From Mixophyes australis (Eukaryota; Chordata; Amphibia; Anura; Limnodynastidae): a stretch of DNA of 64,000 nucleotides. Positions 42,473-52,620 of the stretch are shown here, in pieces. Position 1 is the first letter of the stretch; each line of letters starts with the position of its first letter. The position numbers and the translations under genes were made by a program. A model generated the notes under the pieces. That model was not told the DNA's origin. It was given only the letters and a program-made list of their open reading frames with translations, and did not search any database. The stretch covers positions 163,643,724 through 163,707,723 of the forward strand of contig JAVHZZ010000006.1 in assembly GCA_036250195.1 (NCBI GenBank), read 5' to 3'.

Positions 42473-43522
42473 GATAACATAAAACTTGCTGACATGCGCC
42501 AAAACCAGAAATAAGAGAGAAAGGATTAACTTCACAAGATAAAATAATTCACCTATATGGGGAATCTTTAAACATATGTATTGTATTGTAAATCCTATCA
42601 AATAACAAAGAAACCCCCTAAAAGTCTCTGAAGAAAAATAAAATGTCCCGAACTCCAAATAGGTATCCTGGATTTGAGAGATGTATAAGGTCTTGATGGT
42701 GGTCAATTCACACGTAATCCATATATCGGCATAGAGGGGGAAAAAAAAAAAAGAAAAACAACACATAGTGCGATCTGTATGATCAATCACATAAAGGAAT
42801 AAAAACCCTTTACATCTAAACCGTGAATCAGTTGTAATTAGGTCAAGCACCACGTGGTATCAATAATCCTCTTAACCCCTTAGGGTATCCACTTACTAGA
42901 CACAAAACGATAATGCAGCGTGTAGGTATAATAGAGTAGAATCGTCTTTTTAGATCATCCCTCTGGTGTAGAATGTCGCTCCATCATAATAAAAACAGAA
43001 AAGACTTCATAGTGTAAAATCCTTAATGCGGTTTATTCCAATCAAAGTATAAAGTGCAAACGGTCTCAGAACTTAATAAACATAGAGTCTCGTAGAGACG
43101 GAGATAGTTGGACTCCTACCATCAAAATCTTAACCCAGAAGCGTAGCAGATAATCATGCACTGCAAGGCATATCCCAGGTAACATAACAAGCAATGCCCG
43201 CTACATAGGAGAAAAGAGCCAGACTGGAGGAGTACTCGCTATCAACGTCAAATATTCAGTCCGATCCACGTACAACTCCCATCACCAACGCGTTTCGGCT
43301 CTCTAGGAGCCTTTGTCAAGGTATGATACCTATTTGGAGTTCGGAACATTTTATTTTTCTTTAGAGACTTTTAGGGGGTTTCTTTGTTATTTGATAGGAT
43401 TTACGATACAATACATATGTTTAAAGATTCCCCATTTAGGTGAATTATTTTATCTTGTGAAGTTAATCCTTTCTCTCTTATTTCTGGTTTTGGCGCATGT
43501 CAGCAAGTTTTATGTTATCTGT
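42473..43522. mobile_element. PLE terminal remnant in inverted-repeat arrangement
   Basis: 42473-42672 and 43328-43522 are inverted copies of a roughly 200-bp sequence (GTTTTGGCGCATGTCAGC near 43486 and its inverse). Between them lies PLE-like non-coding sequence with a hammerhead-like motif on the minus strand. PLE copies are known to carry terminal repeats in direct or inverted order. The minus-strand motif suggests a PLE end, but no coding domain is present. Confidence 0.55.
43292..43319 (-). ncRNA. Hammerhead-ribozyme-like motif (degenerate)
   Basis: The minus strand reads TTGACAA, a short linker, GGCTC, five bases, GAGCC, then GAAAC. The helix II is a perfect 5-bp stem and the GAAAC box is intact. 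The CUGANGA box has two changes, so self-cleavage is unlikely in this copy. Confidence 0.5.
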
Positions 43523-44512
43523 TTCTGTTATTAGTATGGTTCAGTGTTACCTACTTTAAATTTGCTACAGGCTGCCTTTTGATTGTATCATTGTTGCGCC
43601 ATTGTTGGATTTGGCATAATTTTACTTTGTTAGCTATATAGTCAAATTTTACATTAGGATTAGTGGCGACTTCAATAATATAATTAATATTTAATCTAAT
43701 GACAAAACTCCCCTCTCTCTGCCTTTATTAAGCTCACTATTATCAGATATAGGCATACACAAATTAAGTACATTGTCCTGTTATTTAATAGGCAGTCACT
43801 CTCATACAATCACCATGTGTATGGCACTCATATCTAGGTGCCTATTTATAATTAGGCACAGGAGTCTTCGCCCACCCCAGACTATTATTACTAATACTGA
43901 GATTTTGCACCTAAATATGTGGAGGGGCAGATGACAGATGTCTCCATTCGCTGAGATTCCAATCAGAGGAATCAGTGTGAATGACCAAGCAAAGACTGAC
44001 GTTCAGCGCATATGTAAGGCAGGCTTGTAACTAGGGGTATATTTGGAAGGAATCTTAAAAAAACAGTCTTTGATGGTTTTGCTGTTCGCCAATTGCAGTT
44101 CCTAATTGTGTTTGCTCTTTGAGGTACACCATATGTATTTCACCTTTTGCATTGAAATTAGTGTTTGTAAATATGTTTTACTTTAAAATACTATTTCATT
44201 TTTTATTTTAATTCACACTGAAAACTCTAAAGAGTTCAAGGGCGCTGTTTGTGTTTGAGGTTCAATTAAAACAGTTATAATTTATCAATTTAAGCTTGAA
44301 CAAATTTAAGCCACTTCACACATGGTCAGACAGACATAACATAGTCAAACCAACTCAAACATAGTCAAACATATTCAACTTTATTTTTTTAATCTGTCAA
44401 TTATTGTAGAAGTTGTAGCAAATATTAAAATTTTTGTACTAATTCATTTAACTGGTTTGAGAAGGCAGCTAGTTTAAGCATTTCCTACTAAGAGGGGAGG
44501 TGATTGGTTTAA
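43523..44512. other. No recognisable feature
   Basis: AT-rich sequence. No family signature until the PLE C-terminus at 44513. Confidence 0.45.
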
Positions 44513-44607
44513 TTTGTTAAACAGAAGGCAGGCCTATTGGATATTTAGGCTTAAGACATTGGTAGTCCTTGGTTTGAATGAATCTATAGAGCGTAACAAT
44601 ATACTCA
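44513..44607 (+). pseudogene. PLE C-terminal fragment
   Basis: It reads LNRRQAYWIFRLKTLVVLGL then NESIE, matching the end of PLE proteins after the GIY-YIG domain. Compare EEARWICDLGSLALHGLN at 63309-63362. An L2-type LINE insertion at about 44608 cuts it, and the open frame runs on into that LINE. Confidence 0.75.
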
Positions 44608-45300
44608 ATGCGGTCGCAAGACTCATCTTCCTCTCACGCCGCTCCTCCTCTGCCTTCCCTCTCTGCCTTGCCTTACACTGGCTCCACTTCCCCTACATAA
44701 TCCTTTTCAAATTCCTCACCACCACTTACAAGGCTCTCTCCAAATCTACTGCCCCTTATATCTCTAACCTCCTCTCCATTCACACTCCTGCCCGCTCCCT
44801 GCGCTCGGCCAACGACCGCCGCCTCTCCTTCACTCTTATCACCTCTTCCCACTCCAGAATCCAAGACTTTTCCCGTGCAGCCCCCCTTCTCTGGAACGAA
44901 CTCCCTCGTTCCATCCGTCTCTCTCCTACTCTGTGCTCCTTCAAACGTGCACTCAAAACTCACCTCTTCCTCAAAGCCTACCAACCATCTACTTAACTCC
45001 CATCTCCTCCCTTTAGCTCGTCCTCCCTTCTCTCCTCTTGCCTCAACTGGCTCCTCTTGTGCCTGGTCTGTTTACCCTCCCTAAGGATGTAAGCTCGTAT
45101 GAGCAGGGCCCCCTCCCCTCCTGTCTCCATACCTGTTCTTCCGCTCCGTCTTTACTGCATATGACTGGCCGGAGTTTCTGAAGTATTGGTACTTTTTGTT
45201 CATTGTTCTGTATGGTTTCACCCTGTATAGTCTACTGTTAGTACTGTGTGTGGCGCTGCGGATACCTTGTGGCGCCTAACAAATAAATGATAATAATAAT
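44608..45300 (+). pseudogene. L2/CR1-type LINE 3' end: RT C-terminus and 3' UTR
   Basis: This is a 5'-truncated LINE. The frame to 44996 reads LNAVARLIFLSRRSS, ALHWLHFPY, YKALSKSTAPYISNLL, RSLRSANDRRLS, APLLWNELPRSIR and FKRALKTHLF. These are the conserved C-terminal motifs of L2/CR1-group reverse transcriptases. The 3' UTR has ATGTAAGCTCGTATGAGC and ends in TGTGGCGCTGCGGATACC with (ATA)n. That tail type is shared with 21000-21150 and, more loosely, with the V-SINEs. Truncation at the 5' end is normal for LINE insertions. Confidence 0.85.
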
Positions 45301-46095
45301 TATCATTATTATTTTTATTTATTTACTAATAGAGTTTTATTTGTACTTTCGTTATTTTTGTTCATTTATATAATTTGTTGTTATGCCACACATCTCAGAG
45401 TTATATCAATATATTCTTTATGATGAGCTATATAATATATTATAATATTTTTTATTAGGACCAATATATTATTTTTTTAATCATAATCATTACTTACCCC
45501 CTTTATTTGATTCATTGTTTTAAAACTATAGAGGGATTCATTTGTTATTCAGCAAATTATGTCAGCAACAAATAACAGAGTGAATTGCTTGTGCACATTT
45601 TACTTAAATAAGGAGCTTGTTTGATTTACAGCTGTACACTATTTGATGAGTAGCGGTTAGATTGGATGAATTTGATCATGTGACCCTGCTGCGGCTCTTT
45701 AAAACAGTGCATATGAAAGTATCAGTATCTATGTCTCTGATGAAATGGCTATCCCTTAGCCAAGAAACGCGTATTCAGCATTGGTGGATGTTGGTGTGTT
45801 ATTCTCCCGGGGTAATATCAACTTTTACTTCTACATTTATCTGATGACTGTTTTTTTTGCTATTCCGCTCCAGACGTGGTGTCAATAGACGCAGTTGGTG
45901 AAGCATTGTGGACTCCTATTGCTTTATACTATTTGCTGGGCTGCTTGAGTTGCTTGCATTTCGTCTGCGGCTTTTACAAGGACACCACACATTTCTTTTG
46001 GACCTGTCCAAGTACTCCAAGTTTATATATTCTCCCTATATTAAAACAGACTCATACTCAGATGTGATAAAAAGGGAGTTATCAATATAGGAACA
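45301..46095 (+). mobile_element. PLE 3' non-coding region with hammerhead-like motif
   Basis: This is the probable continuation of the PLE end beyond the LINE insertion, including the hammerhead-like motif at 45737-45768. Once the LINE is discounted, the motif lies about 0.44 kb after the PLE coding end. In the copy at 59440-64000 the spacing is about 0.53 kb. A hAT MITE interrupts the sequence at 46104. Confidence 0.5.
45737..45768 (+). ncRNA. Hammerhead-ribozyme-like motif (conserved core)
   Basis: CTGATGA (45737-45743) is followed by TGGCTA, loop TCCCT, TAGCCA (a perfect 6-bp helix II, with an A/A pair beneath it), then GAAAC at 45764-45768. Both core boxes match the hammerhead consensus. 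Helices I and III and the cleavage site cannot be settled by eye. Confidence 0.65.
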
Positions 46096-46103
46096 CTCTA
46101 TAC

Positions 46104-46436
46104 CATACTTGCCAACTCCCGGAAACTTGCTTCTGGGAGTTGGGGGCGTGACTGGAGGGCGGGAGGGGGCGGGGCGAGACCAATCGCGTCATTTTGGCCC
46201 CACCCCCCGCGGAACCGTTTTGTACGTCACGGGGGGCGGGGCCAAAATGACGCGATTGGCCTCGCCCTGCCCCCTCCCGCCCTCTAAAATAGCGTGATTC
46301 ACCGAGAATAGCGTCAACTGATGCGATTCTTGGTGAAATATTGGATCCGGGAGAAATGCCAGCTCCCCCGGGAGCCCGGGAGACTGACCCGAATTTCGGG
46401 AGTCTCCCGGACTTTCCGGGAGAGTTGGCAAGTATG
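46104..46436. mobile_element. hAT MITE, CATACTTGCC family, with GC-rich hairpin
   Basis: The termini are CATACTTGCCAACTCCC and GAGAGTTGGCAAGTATG. Flanks CTCTATAC (46096-46103) and CTCTATAT (46437-46444) agree at 7 of 8. A perfect 22-bp inverted repeat lies at 46180-46201 and 46238-46259. Confidence 0.88.
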
Positions 46437-46444
46437 CTCTATAT

Positions 46445-47600
46445 AGGACACGTATCTAAGCATATTTCTGTGTATTGGTTTGGAACCACACGCAGGTGTG
46501 ATCACAGATACTACAATATATACCCAGGCATACTTTTGTGTATTGACTCGGGATCATACGCAGCTGTGACATGCGGATACCCTAACACAGGATTTCTTTC
46601 ATTAATAGTCCTTACAGCATTGTTTGGAGTCACACATAGCTGTGACCTACGGACATCATAAATGCAGGAGATGTTCTATATTAAATTGACAACAGTGGCT
46701 CTTATAATCCTTTGGTTTATGCTATGAACTTTATATTTCAGTTGTTTTAATTGTTCTTAATATACTATATGGGTTGCATACAATAATAAGTTATATATAT
46801 GCATTTTTGAACAATAATTTTCCACCATGATCAATGTTGATTTTAATATTGTGTTGTAATAACTGATCATATTTGTGTTTCAAGCTTTGCGCTCTCCTTA
46901 GTTTTTTATGTTATTTATGTTTTTTTTACGGGTTCCAGTGCCCTTTTTGGGAAAGCTGCACCTTGATTAGGCACTGTAATTTATGCTGCATAGGTCTGCT
47001 TAGCACCCAACTTTTTGTTTTGTTATTTTGTTGTTCATTTCTTAAAACAATATAGAAAGTTATTCCTTACTTTTGACTAGAGTATGATAAAAAATCATAT
47101 GGCATTAGCCAGGACTAAAAACTTAACACTTTTGTAATGTGTGTGTGTTTGAATGATACAACTGTTGGGAATATTGCATTTATTATTACTACCTTTGAAT
47201 CTATGCAATGTAATAATGCTTATGCACCTCATAGAAGGTCTTTATGTGCCCAGTTAGCCTGTATTGCAGACCGACAGGCTAAGCCCGACAAATTAATTAA
47301 AAGAGTTGGTGAGTCCCTTAAAGCGTCAAGGGAAAACTGTTGGCGTTATCTGCATACACGGGAATAAACTGCGTTATAATGCTACTGGGGTACAAGTAGA
47401 AACACAGTATGGTAGTCACTATGGGATAAGTTCCCAGTTTGAAATTTAATGTGATATTGGGGAGATTGTTCCCACTTTTAGAAGCTGTGGGAAACCCAGT
47501 CAATTGCCAAATTGAATAGCCCAGACCCACATGTTAATGTCCCTGATACAGTGATAGGGGGGTGTTTCCCAAGTTAGAAGTGTCCCCTTTATCAAATGTG
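46445..47600. other. Unassigned, partly PLE-like
   Basis: 46445-46680 probably continues the PLE end: three diverged units of about 80 bp share GTGTATTG and CACGCAGGTGTGAT-type blocks. After 46700 no signature is recognised. A short frame at 47137-47367 has no domain. Confidence 0.35.
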
Positions 47601-47663
47601 GTTGGTGAGTCAGGAAAGGACTAGGTTAGCAATGGACTGCAGGCGAGTGTAAGTTCTATTGAG

Positions 47664-47990
47664 ATGGGAAATGTTGTCAAGACTGCTAACTGTACACCTG
47701 ATGTTAAAGTAAAGAAAGATGTTTGTGCTTCTGAGCAATTAAGATACCACTCTCTAATAAATGCCAGAGAGAGAGTGGAAATTATTAATGAGAAGCCAGC
47801 AGAACCTGGTAATAGATTGTTGTATCTTTACTTGGCAATAAACCAGGGGCTCGCAAAGAGGTCTTTGATTGTTGATCATCCTGCTCTGAGTGTCGGTGCA
47901 ATGTTTCCACATCTCATTATAAAAATTTACTCGCAACTACCCCAGTTTCTCCACTATCCATGGTTCCTTTGGGTTGGAAAGGATCTGTAA
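47664..47990 (+). pseudogene. 108-codon frame starting MGN, possibly a retroelement remnant
   Basis: The frame begins Met-Gly-Asn, as N-myristoylated retroviral Gag proteins do, and lies about 100 bp before a G-rich tract and a possible LTR. There is no zinc knuckle, protease or other recognised domain, and no family match by eye. The link to a retroelement is inference from context and could be chance. Confidence 0.25.
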
Positions 47991-48082
47991 CCAATGCCCT
48001 CGTACTCAGTTTACAACTTAAAGCTAAACGTTTTGGAAAGAAATAGAGGAGCATTTAGGGTTCCACGCATAGGTTGAAACAA

Positions 48083-48545
48083 AGGGGGGGGGGATATGGG
48101 ACAGAGTCACTGGAAGGAGGCTAAATGGGAGAGGTATGTCTCCCAGGCTTTCTGCATTGTATACATAATGCCCAGTCTGGGTTTTCTGGTCTGCCAGTCT
48201 CAGAAGAGAATAATCAAGAGATGCACCTGGGAGGTGCCTGTGAAAAAGTAGCTAGAAGATGCAGTGATTGTCTCAGACCTGGGGAGGAGGTGAGTTGCAT
48301 CCTGAGACACTCTGATATGGTGAGCAATAATATATTGACTTTGTGTTTGGACACAAAGTCCAACACCTGAGAGAGGGTCTTGCTAATGAATTAGTTAGTA
48401 GCCAGACGGCTAGGATTTTGTTTGTATTTTGTTTGTTTACAAGCTGGTGAATAAACTGTCTGTGGCTGTTATCCTGAAACCCCTGGACTCATGTGGTTTT
48501 CTGCTGCTGTTCACCAAGGAGATACCTATTCCCCTGATTATACTA
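48083..48545 (+). mobile_element. Possible polypurine tract and LTR
   Basis: AAAGGGGGGGGGGATA at 48081-48096 resembles a polypurine tract, directly before TGGGACAGAGTCAC. An AATAAA signal lies near 48452. The end is uncertain, perhaps ACTACA near 48547. Without a second copy or a duplication this stays tentative. Confidence 0.35.
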
Positions 48546-48573
48546 CAATATGGATAAATATATATATATATAT

Positions 48574-48995
48574 TGTGAGAAAGTACAGCATGCACAGGAA
48601 TTCGACACAGGTATGCTGAACCATTTAACTGTTTATTGGCAGCTGTCAGGATGATAAAACTGTTCCAACGCTGGTTCAGCAATCATATCAGGAACAGTAC
48701 ACAAAAATCCCCACCACCTACATCTGGCTATACATTTACTTCCCTGTCTGCAAGCCGCCCACTTACTGGCATCGGTGGTCCCACCCACACATACAGTTTC
48801 TTTATCCTCCACCCCAAGCACTACAAACAAATCACAGCAAACCAATCACACCAATGTGGAACACGTGTGTGTGTGTGTGCTAAAAGAGGATCCCAGGGAA
48901 CCTTTAACCCTGTCTGCAACCTGTTGCTGCAGACTGGCTGTGTTTTTAACAGATCCCTTATAGGGGAGCTGTGGCAAAGAGGCATATTTGCCACA
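48574..48995 (-). mobile_element. Solo LTR, 422 bp
   Basis: On the minus strand it starts TGTGGCAAATATGCC and ends TACTTTCTCACA. AATAAACAG on the minus strand near 48641-48633 is a polyadenylation signal. A 4-bp ATAT flanks both ends, but it lies in (TA)n, so it is weak evidence. Overlapping open frames are chance. Confidence 0.65.
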
Positions 48996-49019
48996 ATATA
49001 TGTATGTGTATATATATAC

Positions 49020-49415
49020 AAGTTAACCCGTGCATGATACTAATGCATTCTAGTCAAATCAAGCTACTTAAGGTGTTAAAAAGGTTCTTGTCATGCATTT
49101 GGGCCTAGCCCAGGCCTCCTCAGGGGAAGAGCGTTACTTCCCGACGCAAGCGCCCTTTTTTAACGTAGTTTTGTCCACATGTCACTACCTTATCATTTTT
49201 CTCCATCACCTCATCCTTCATCTTCATCGCCACATCCTTCATCAAGCTACTTAAGGTGTTAAAAACTCCCCACTGTCACCCCCGGCAACCACCAACCACT
49301 CCCAACTGTCACTTCTCCTTCAAGAAATATATAGGTCAGTGTATAACTCTGCCCAGCAGGTGGCGCTGCAGCTTGGTTGTTTTTTTCCACACACGCCACT
49401 AGGCATTTATATAGT
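49020..49415. repeat. Unclassified repeat with internal direct duplication
   Basis: TCAAGCTACTTAAGGTGTTA occurs at about 49057 and again at about 49241, 184 bp apart. The interval between holds CATCACCTCATCCTTCATC-type repeats. The family is unknown. Confidence 0.5.
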
Positions 49416-49416
49416 A

Positions 49417-49418
<2 letters not shown>

Positions 49419-49453
<35 letters not shown>
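49419..49453. repeat. (AT)n microsatellite
   Basis: About seventeen AT dinucleotides in a row. Confidence 0.95.
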
Positions 49454-49457
<4 letters not shown>

Positions 49458-50170
49458 CATTATTTCTCCTTTTAGAACTAGAATGCTATGTAAGCTTCTG
49501 AATAAAAATCTAAGGATTTCTATGACCTAGACATGCAGGTGGCTCGCTTGCAATGTGTGGTACAAACTGACTGTGAATGTTATGTAAAAGAAGTACAATA
49601 TAACATCAGGTGCTAATGAATGAACTATTGTATTAATAAAATAGGCATACAATAGTTATTTTAGCTATGTAAGATATGTTAGATATGGCTAAAGTCATAA
49701 CTCTTTGTTTCAATATATTTATAGGAGTAGATTCAATTCACCGCATTGTTCTTTAGAACAGCGCGGGCCGCACACTATTACCATTCCTACGGTAATAGCT
49801 GTGCATTATTACTGTTACTACAGTAATTTCAACGCTGGCTTTTGCTGGCAGCTCTGTGAGCCGCAAGCAAAAATCTGCATTAAAATTATCGTAGTAACTC
49901 TAAAAAACAAAGCAGTTAATTAAATATGCCCCATAATTTAAAGAGCAGATCTACAGTGTTCAAAGTTCATGATCTTTGTGAGATCGTCAGGGCAAAACTG
50001 ACCACATAAGCTGTGCAATTTCTTGTTTCAATTCGTTAAATAAACTTTTATTTTGGTATCTAGTTTGTACAGTCCTTGTAAATCATGTAATTTCCATAAT
50101 TAAAAATATTAGTTGCCAGCAAAAGTGGAAGCCAACAGCCCCACCCAAACACTACCCCTTTACTTGCATG
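49454..50170. other. No recognisable feature
   Basis: AT-rich sequence. GGTAATAGCTGTG-type and ATTACTGTTACTACAGTAAT-type self-complementary stretches lie near 49780-49830; no element boundaries are seen. Confidence 0.4.
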
Positions 50171-50333
50171 CAGGGGAAGGCTGGACTGGGGGGCAGGAGG
50201 ACATCTGCCCCCCAGGCCGTTCCCATAGAATGCTTTCTTGGGCTAGGTCATTGGGCCACCTGCATTTTTTCCTGGAAAATAAGCTGCTGAGTTAAGTCTT
50301 GCCCCCGGGCAGAAATTTGCTAACCCTCCCCTT
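50171..50333. mobile_element. 163-bp hAT MITE, CAGGGG family
   Basis: It begins CAGGGGAAGGCTGGACTGG and ends GCTAACCCTCCCCTT. Flanks CTTGCATG and TCTGCATG agree at 6 of 8. The interior matches 13691-13816 (CCACCTGCATTTTTT, AGAAATTTGC). Confidence 0.75.
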
Positions 50334-50399
50334 TCTGCATGTCAAGGTTTATATTAGGCAATGTGTGCATCTGCAGGGAAGATTCTTGCTGTGTGGATT

Positions 50400-50790
50400 C
50401 CAGACCCCAGTGCTTTCTTTCTGTTCCAGTATGTTCATTATGTGGAGGACAAGAGCACTGCGAGACCATTCATCTGCAAATGGATTGTTCCTTTTTGGAG
50501 GTGTTCACCACCACTTCCGCTACTCCAGGTTCGCTGGTAATACAGGAACTGCTGCAGATTGATAGTAAGGTGGTTAAGTGCATAATGGACTCTGGTTCTG
50601 GTAACACCTTAACATAGCAGGACTTATTCACAAAGAAAATTGCACAACATAACCCAATCCATTTAGGATTTGTCCATGGGAAAGTTTGGGTTTACCCAAC
50701 AGCTTTGTTCTTTTTATCCATTAATGGGAAGAATGCTAAGGCTGGGATTGGCCGTACTTTCTTGCCATTTGTGAAACTCTGAGAAAAAAG
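50400..50790 (+). pseudogene. Gypsy-type retroelement: nucleocapsid-like and protease part
   Basis: A CSLCGGQEHC segment near 50429-50458 resembles a Gag zinc knuckle. A protease-like stretch follows: KVVKCIMDSGSGNTL at about 50568-50612, where DSG marks the aspartic protease active site. The frame then decays (FHGKVWVYPTALF-like). Integrase and RT follow downstream in the same element. The LTRs were not identified. Confidence 0.55.
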
Positions 50791-51039
50791 ATTGTTTCTT
50801 CGGCCACTGAGTCCGTAGGAGACATTTCCATTTGCCCCTGATTTATTTCTAAGCTGAGTAAAAATCCCTAAAACCCAGAGGCAGAGAAGAAAAGACTATT
50901 GGGTTACACCAGAAGTTCTGGCAGGATAGAAAGTGGCACCATCTACTGTTGATACTAATAACAATTGTTGATGTTGATTTGCATAATACTAATAAGGTGG
51001 TCCTAAATCTTCCTCTTGTTTCACTGACCTCAGAGTGGC

Positions 51040-51750
51040 CCAATTGAAAGATCATATGCTTAAAAGGACATTTGAAAATGTTGGGCTGTTGAAGAGAATA
51101 GTTGCACTGTGCACAGTAGATTTTGCGTAGCAAGTCCTGATTGTCAAAGAAAAGTTGCAAAACATCCCACTTAACTGGTTCCCCATTGTTGGTGTTCCTT
51201 TTGAATAAAATGGAAGTGGACCAAGTTGGTCCTTTAAGCCATCCTCTAAAAGTTTTAAGTTCGTTCTGGTTGTTGTAGAGTATGCCATCCAGTATATGCA
51301 GACGTTCCATATGTGGGTTGCCATTTCCAAACAGGTTGTCAATAATAATGGAATTAATCTCTCAGATGGGCTTGCCAAAGTGGTGCTCACTGACCAAGAA
51401 CTAATTTCATGTCTCGGTTGCTACAAGGATCCTGGAACTCTTATAAATAACTTCTGTGTGAATGACTGTATTCCATTCTCAAACAGATGGTTGAGTTGAA
51501 TGGTTTAATCGCACTTAAAAATCCATGTCGAAATGGTTTATAGAAACTGAGAAGCAGAGAGATGAACTTCTTTCCTACTTGTTGTTTGTAGTACGTGAGG
51601 GGCCTCAGACCTTGAAATGCTTTTCAACTTTGGAGCTTCTGTATGAGAGAAATTGTTGTGATATCCTTGATCTCTTATTAGAGTCATGGGAGCAACAGTC
51701 AGTAGAAGGAGACAACATTGTCCAATACATTGTCCTCAGATACCTCTAAG
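51040..51750 (+). pseudogene. Gypsy-type integrase (upstream of the RT)
   Basis: The plus-strand frame reads a decayed core start (WFPIVGVPFE, a stop, NGSGPSWSFKPSSKSFKFVLVVVEYA at 51182-51290). Next is NGINLSDGLAKVVLTDQE (51348-51400; the LTDQ motif with a catalytic D). After a frameshift FHSQTDGRVEWFNRT (51470-51515) carries the catalytic E. The C-terminal region reads LLSYLLFVVREGPQTLKCFS and LELLYERNCCDILDLLLESW. The first catalytic D is lost. The minus-strand open frame of 153 codons over this segment is a shadow. The integrase ends just before the RT, the order of Gmr1-like elements. Confidence 0.8.
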
Positions 51751-51769
51751 ACCACAGTCGGTCTGTGAA

Positions 51770-52620
51770 CCTAGATTAACTCCGAGGCAGAAACACGCCT
51801 TAAAAATCCTGGTGGCTGAATTTCTACACTGGGGAGGGCTAATTTGGTTCAGCACCTCAGTGTGGTGGTCCATCAAAAGCAATACAGACTCCCTAGGGGA
51901 AAATGGTAATAGGTGATAAAAGAAGTACCTGATATGCTAAACTTAGGTGTCATAGAAGAGAATGATATAGCACTTTTATATTTGTCCCTAAATGTTATGG
52001 AAATGCCCACTTTTGTTTGGATTTCCGCAAGGTGAATTCAGTTTCAAAAGTTGATGCGTGCCCCATACCAGGGTTGGATGAACCCCTTGATCAGCTTGGG
52101 TCAGCCAAGTATATTTCGACCCTTAATCACACAAAAGGTTATTGGCATATTGAGCTGACCGAGGAGTCCAAGCACTAAACAGTGTTTTCTACCCTCCTAG
52201 GTATGCATCAATTTGTGACTATGCCTTTCAGACTGCACCAACTTCTTTTCAGCGTCTTATGGTCCAAGTCCTATGACATCATAAAACTTATGCTTATTTT
52301 GATGATAACATCATCTATAGTGTACACTGGAACACACATCTCATTTGTCTTTTTGCTGTTCTTCAGTGCCTGTGACAGTCAGTTGTAATGGCTAATCTAA
52401 AAAAGACAAAATATTTGGAATACACTGTGTACAATGGTTGCCTAAAGTGTATGGTCAATAAGGTCCAGGCCCTAGACAATGCCGCACAGTCCCTTATGCA
52501 AAAAAAAAAAACATTTGTGCTCCTTTTATGACTAGCCGGCTACAATTGGTACTAATTATTCTCCAGTTCTCTACATTGGTGGCCCCTTTAACAAACAGAT
52601 GTTACAGCCCTCTTCTGCAG
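51770..52620 (+). pseudogene. Gypsy-type reverse transcriptase (downstream of the integrase)
   Basis: A pre-RT segment LTPRQKHALKILVAEF at 51778-51825 is typical of the linker before Gypsy RT. Then, with frameshifts: LGVIEENDIA (51937-51970), FVPKCYGNAHFCLDFRKVNS (51981-52042), LDQLGSAKYISTLNHTKGYW (52086-52146), TVFSTLLGMHQFVTMPFRLH (52181-52240) and a YAYFDD catalytic box at 52289-52306. A GYNWY-type connection lies near 52535-52600. Many frameshifts; not functional. Confidence 0.8.

Noticed and set aside
50849..51310. 153-codon minus-strand open frame
   Set aside because: The plus strand of the same stretch reads a Gypsy integrase core between protease and RT pieces, so this is its shadow.
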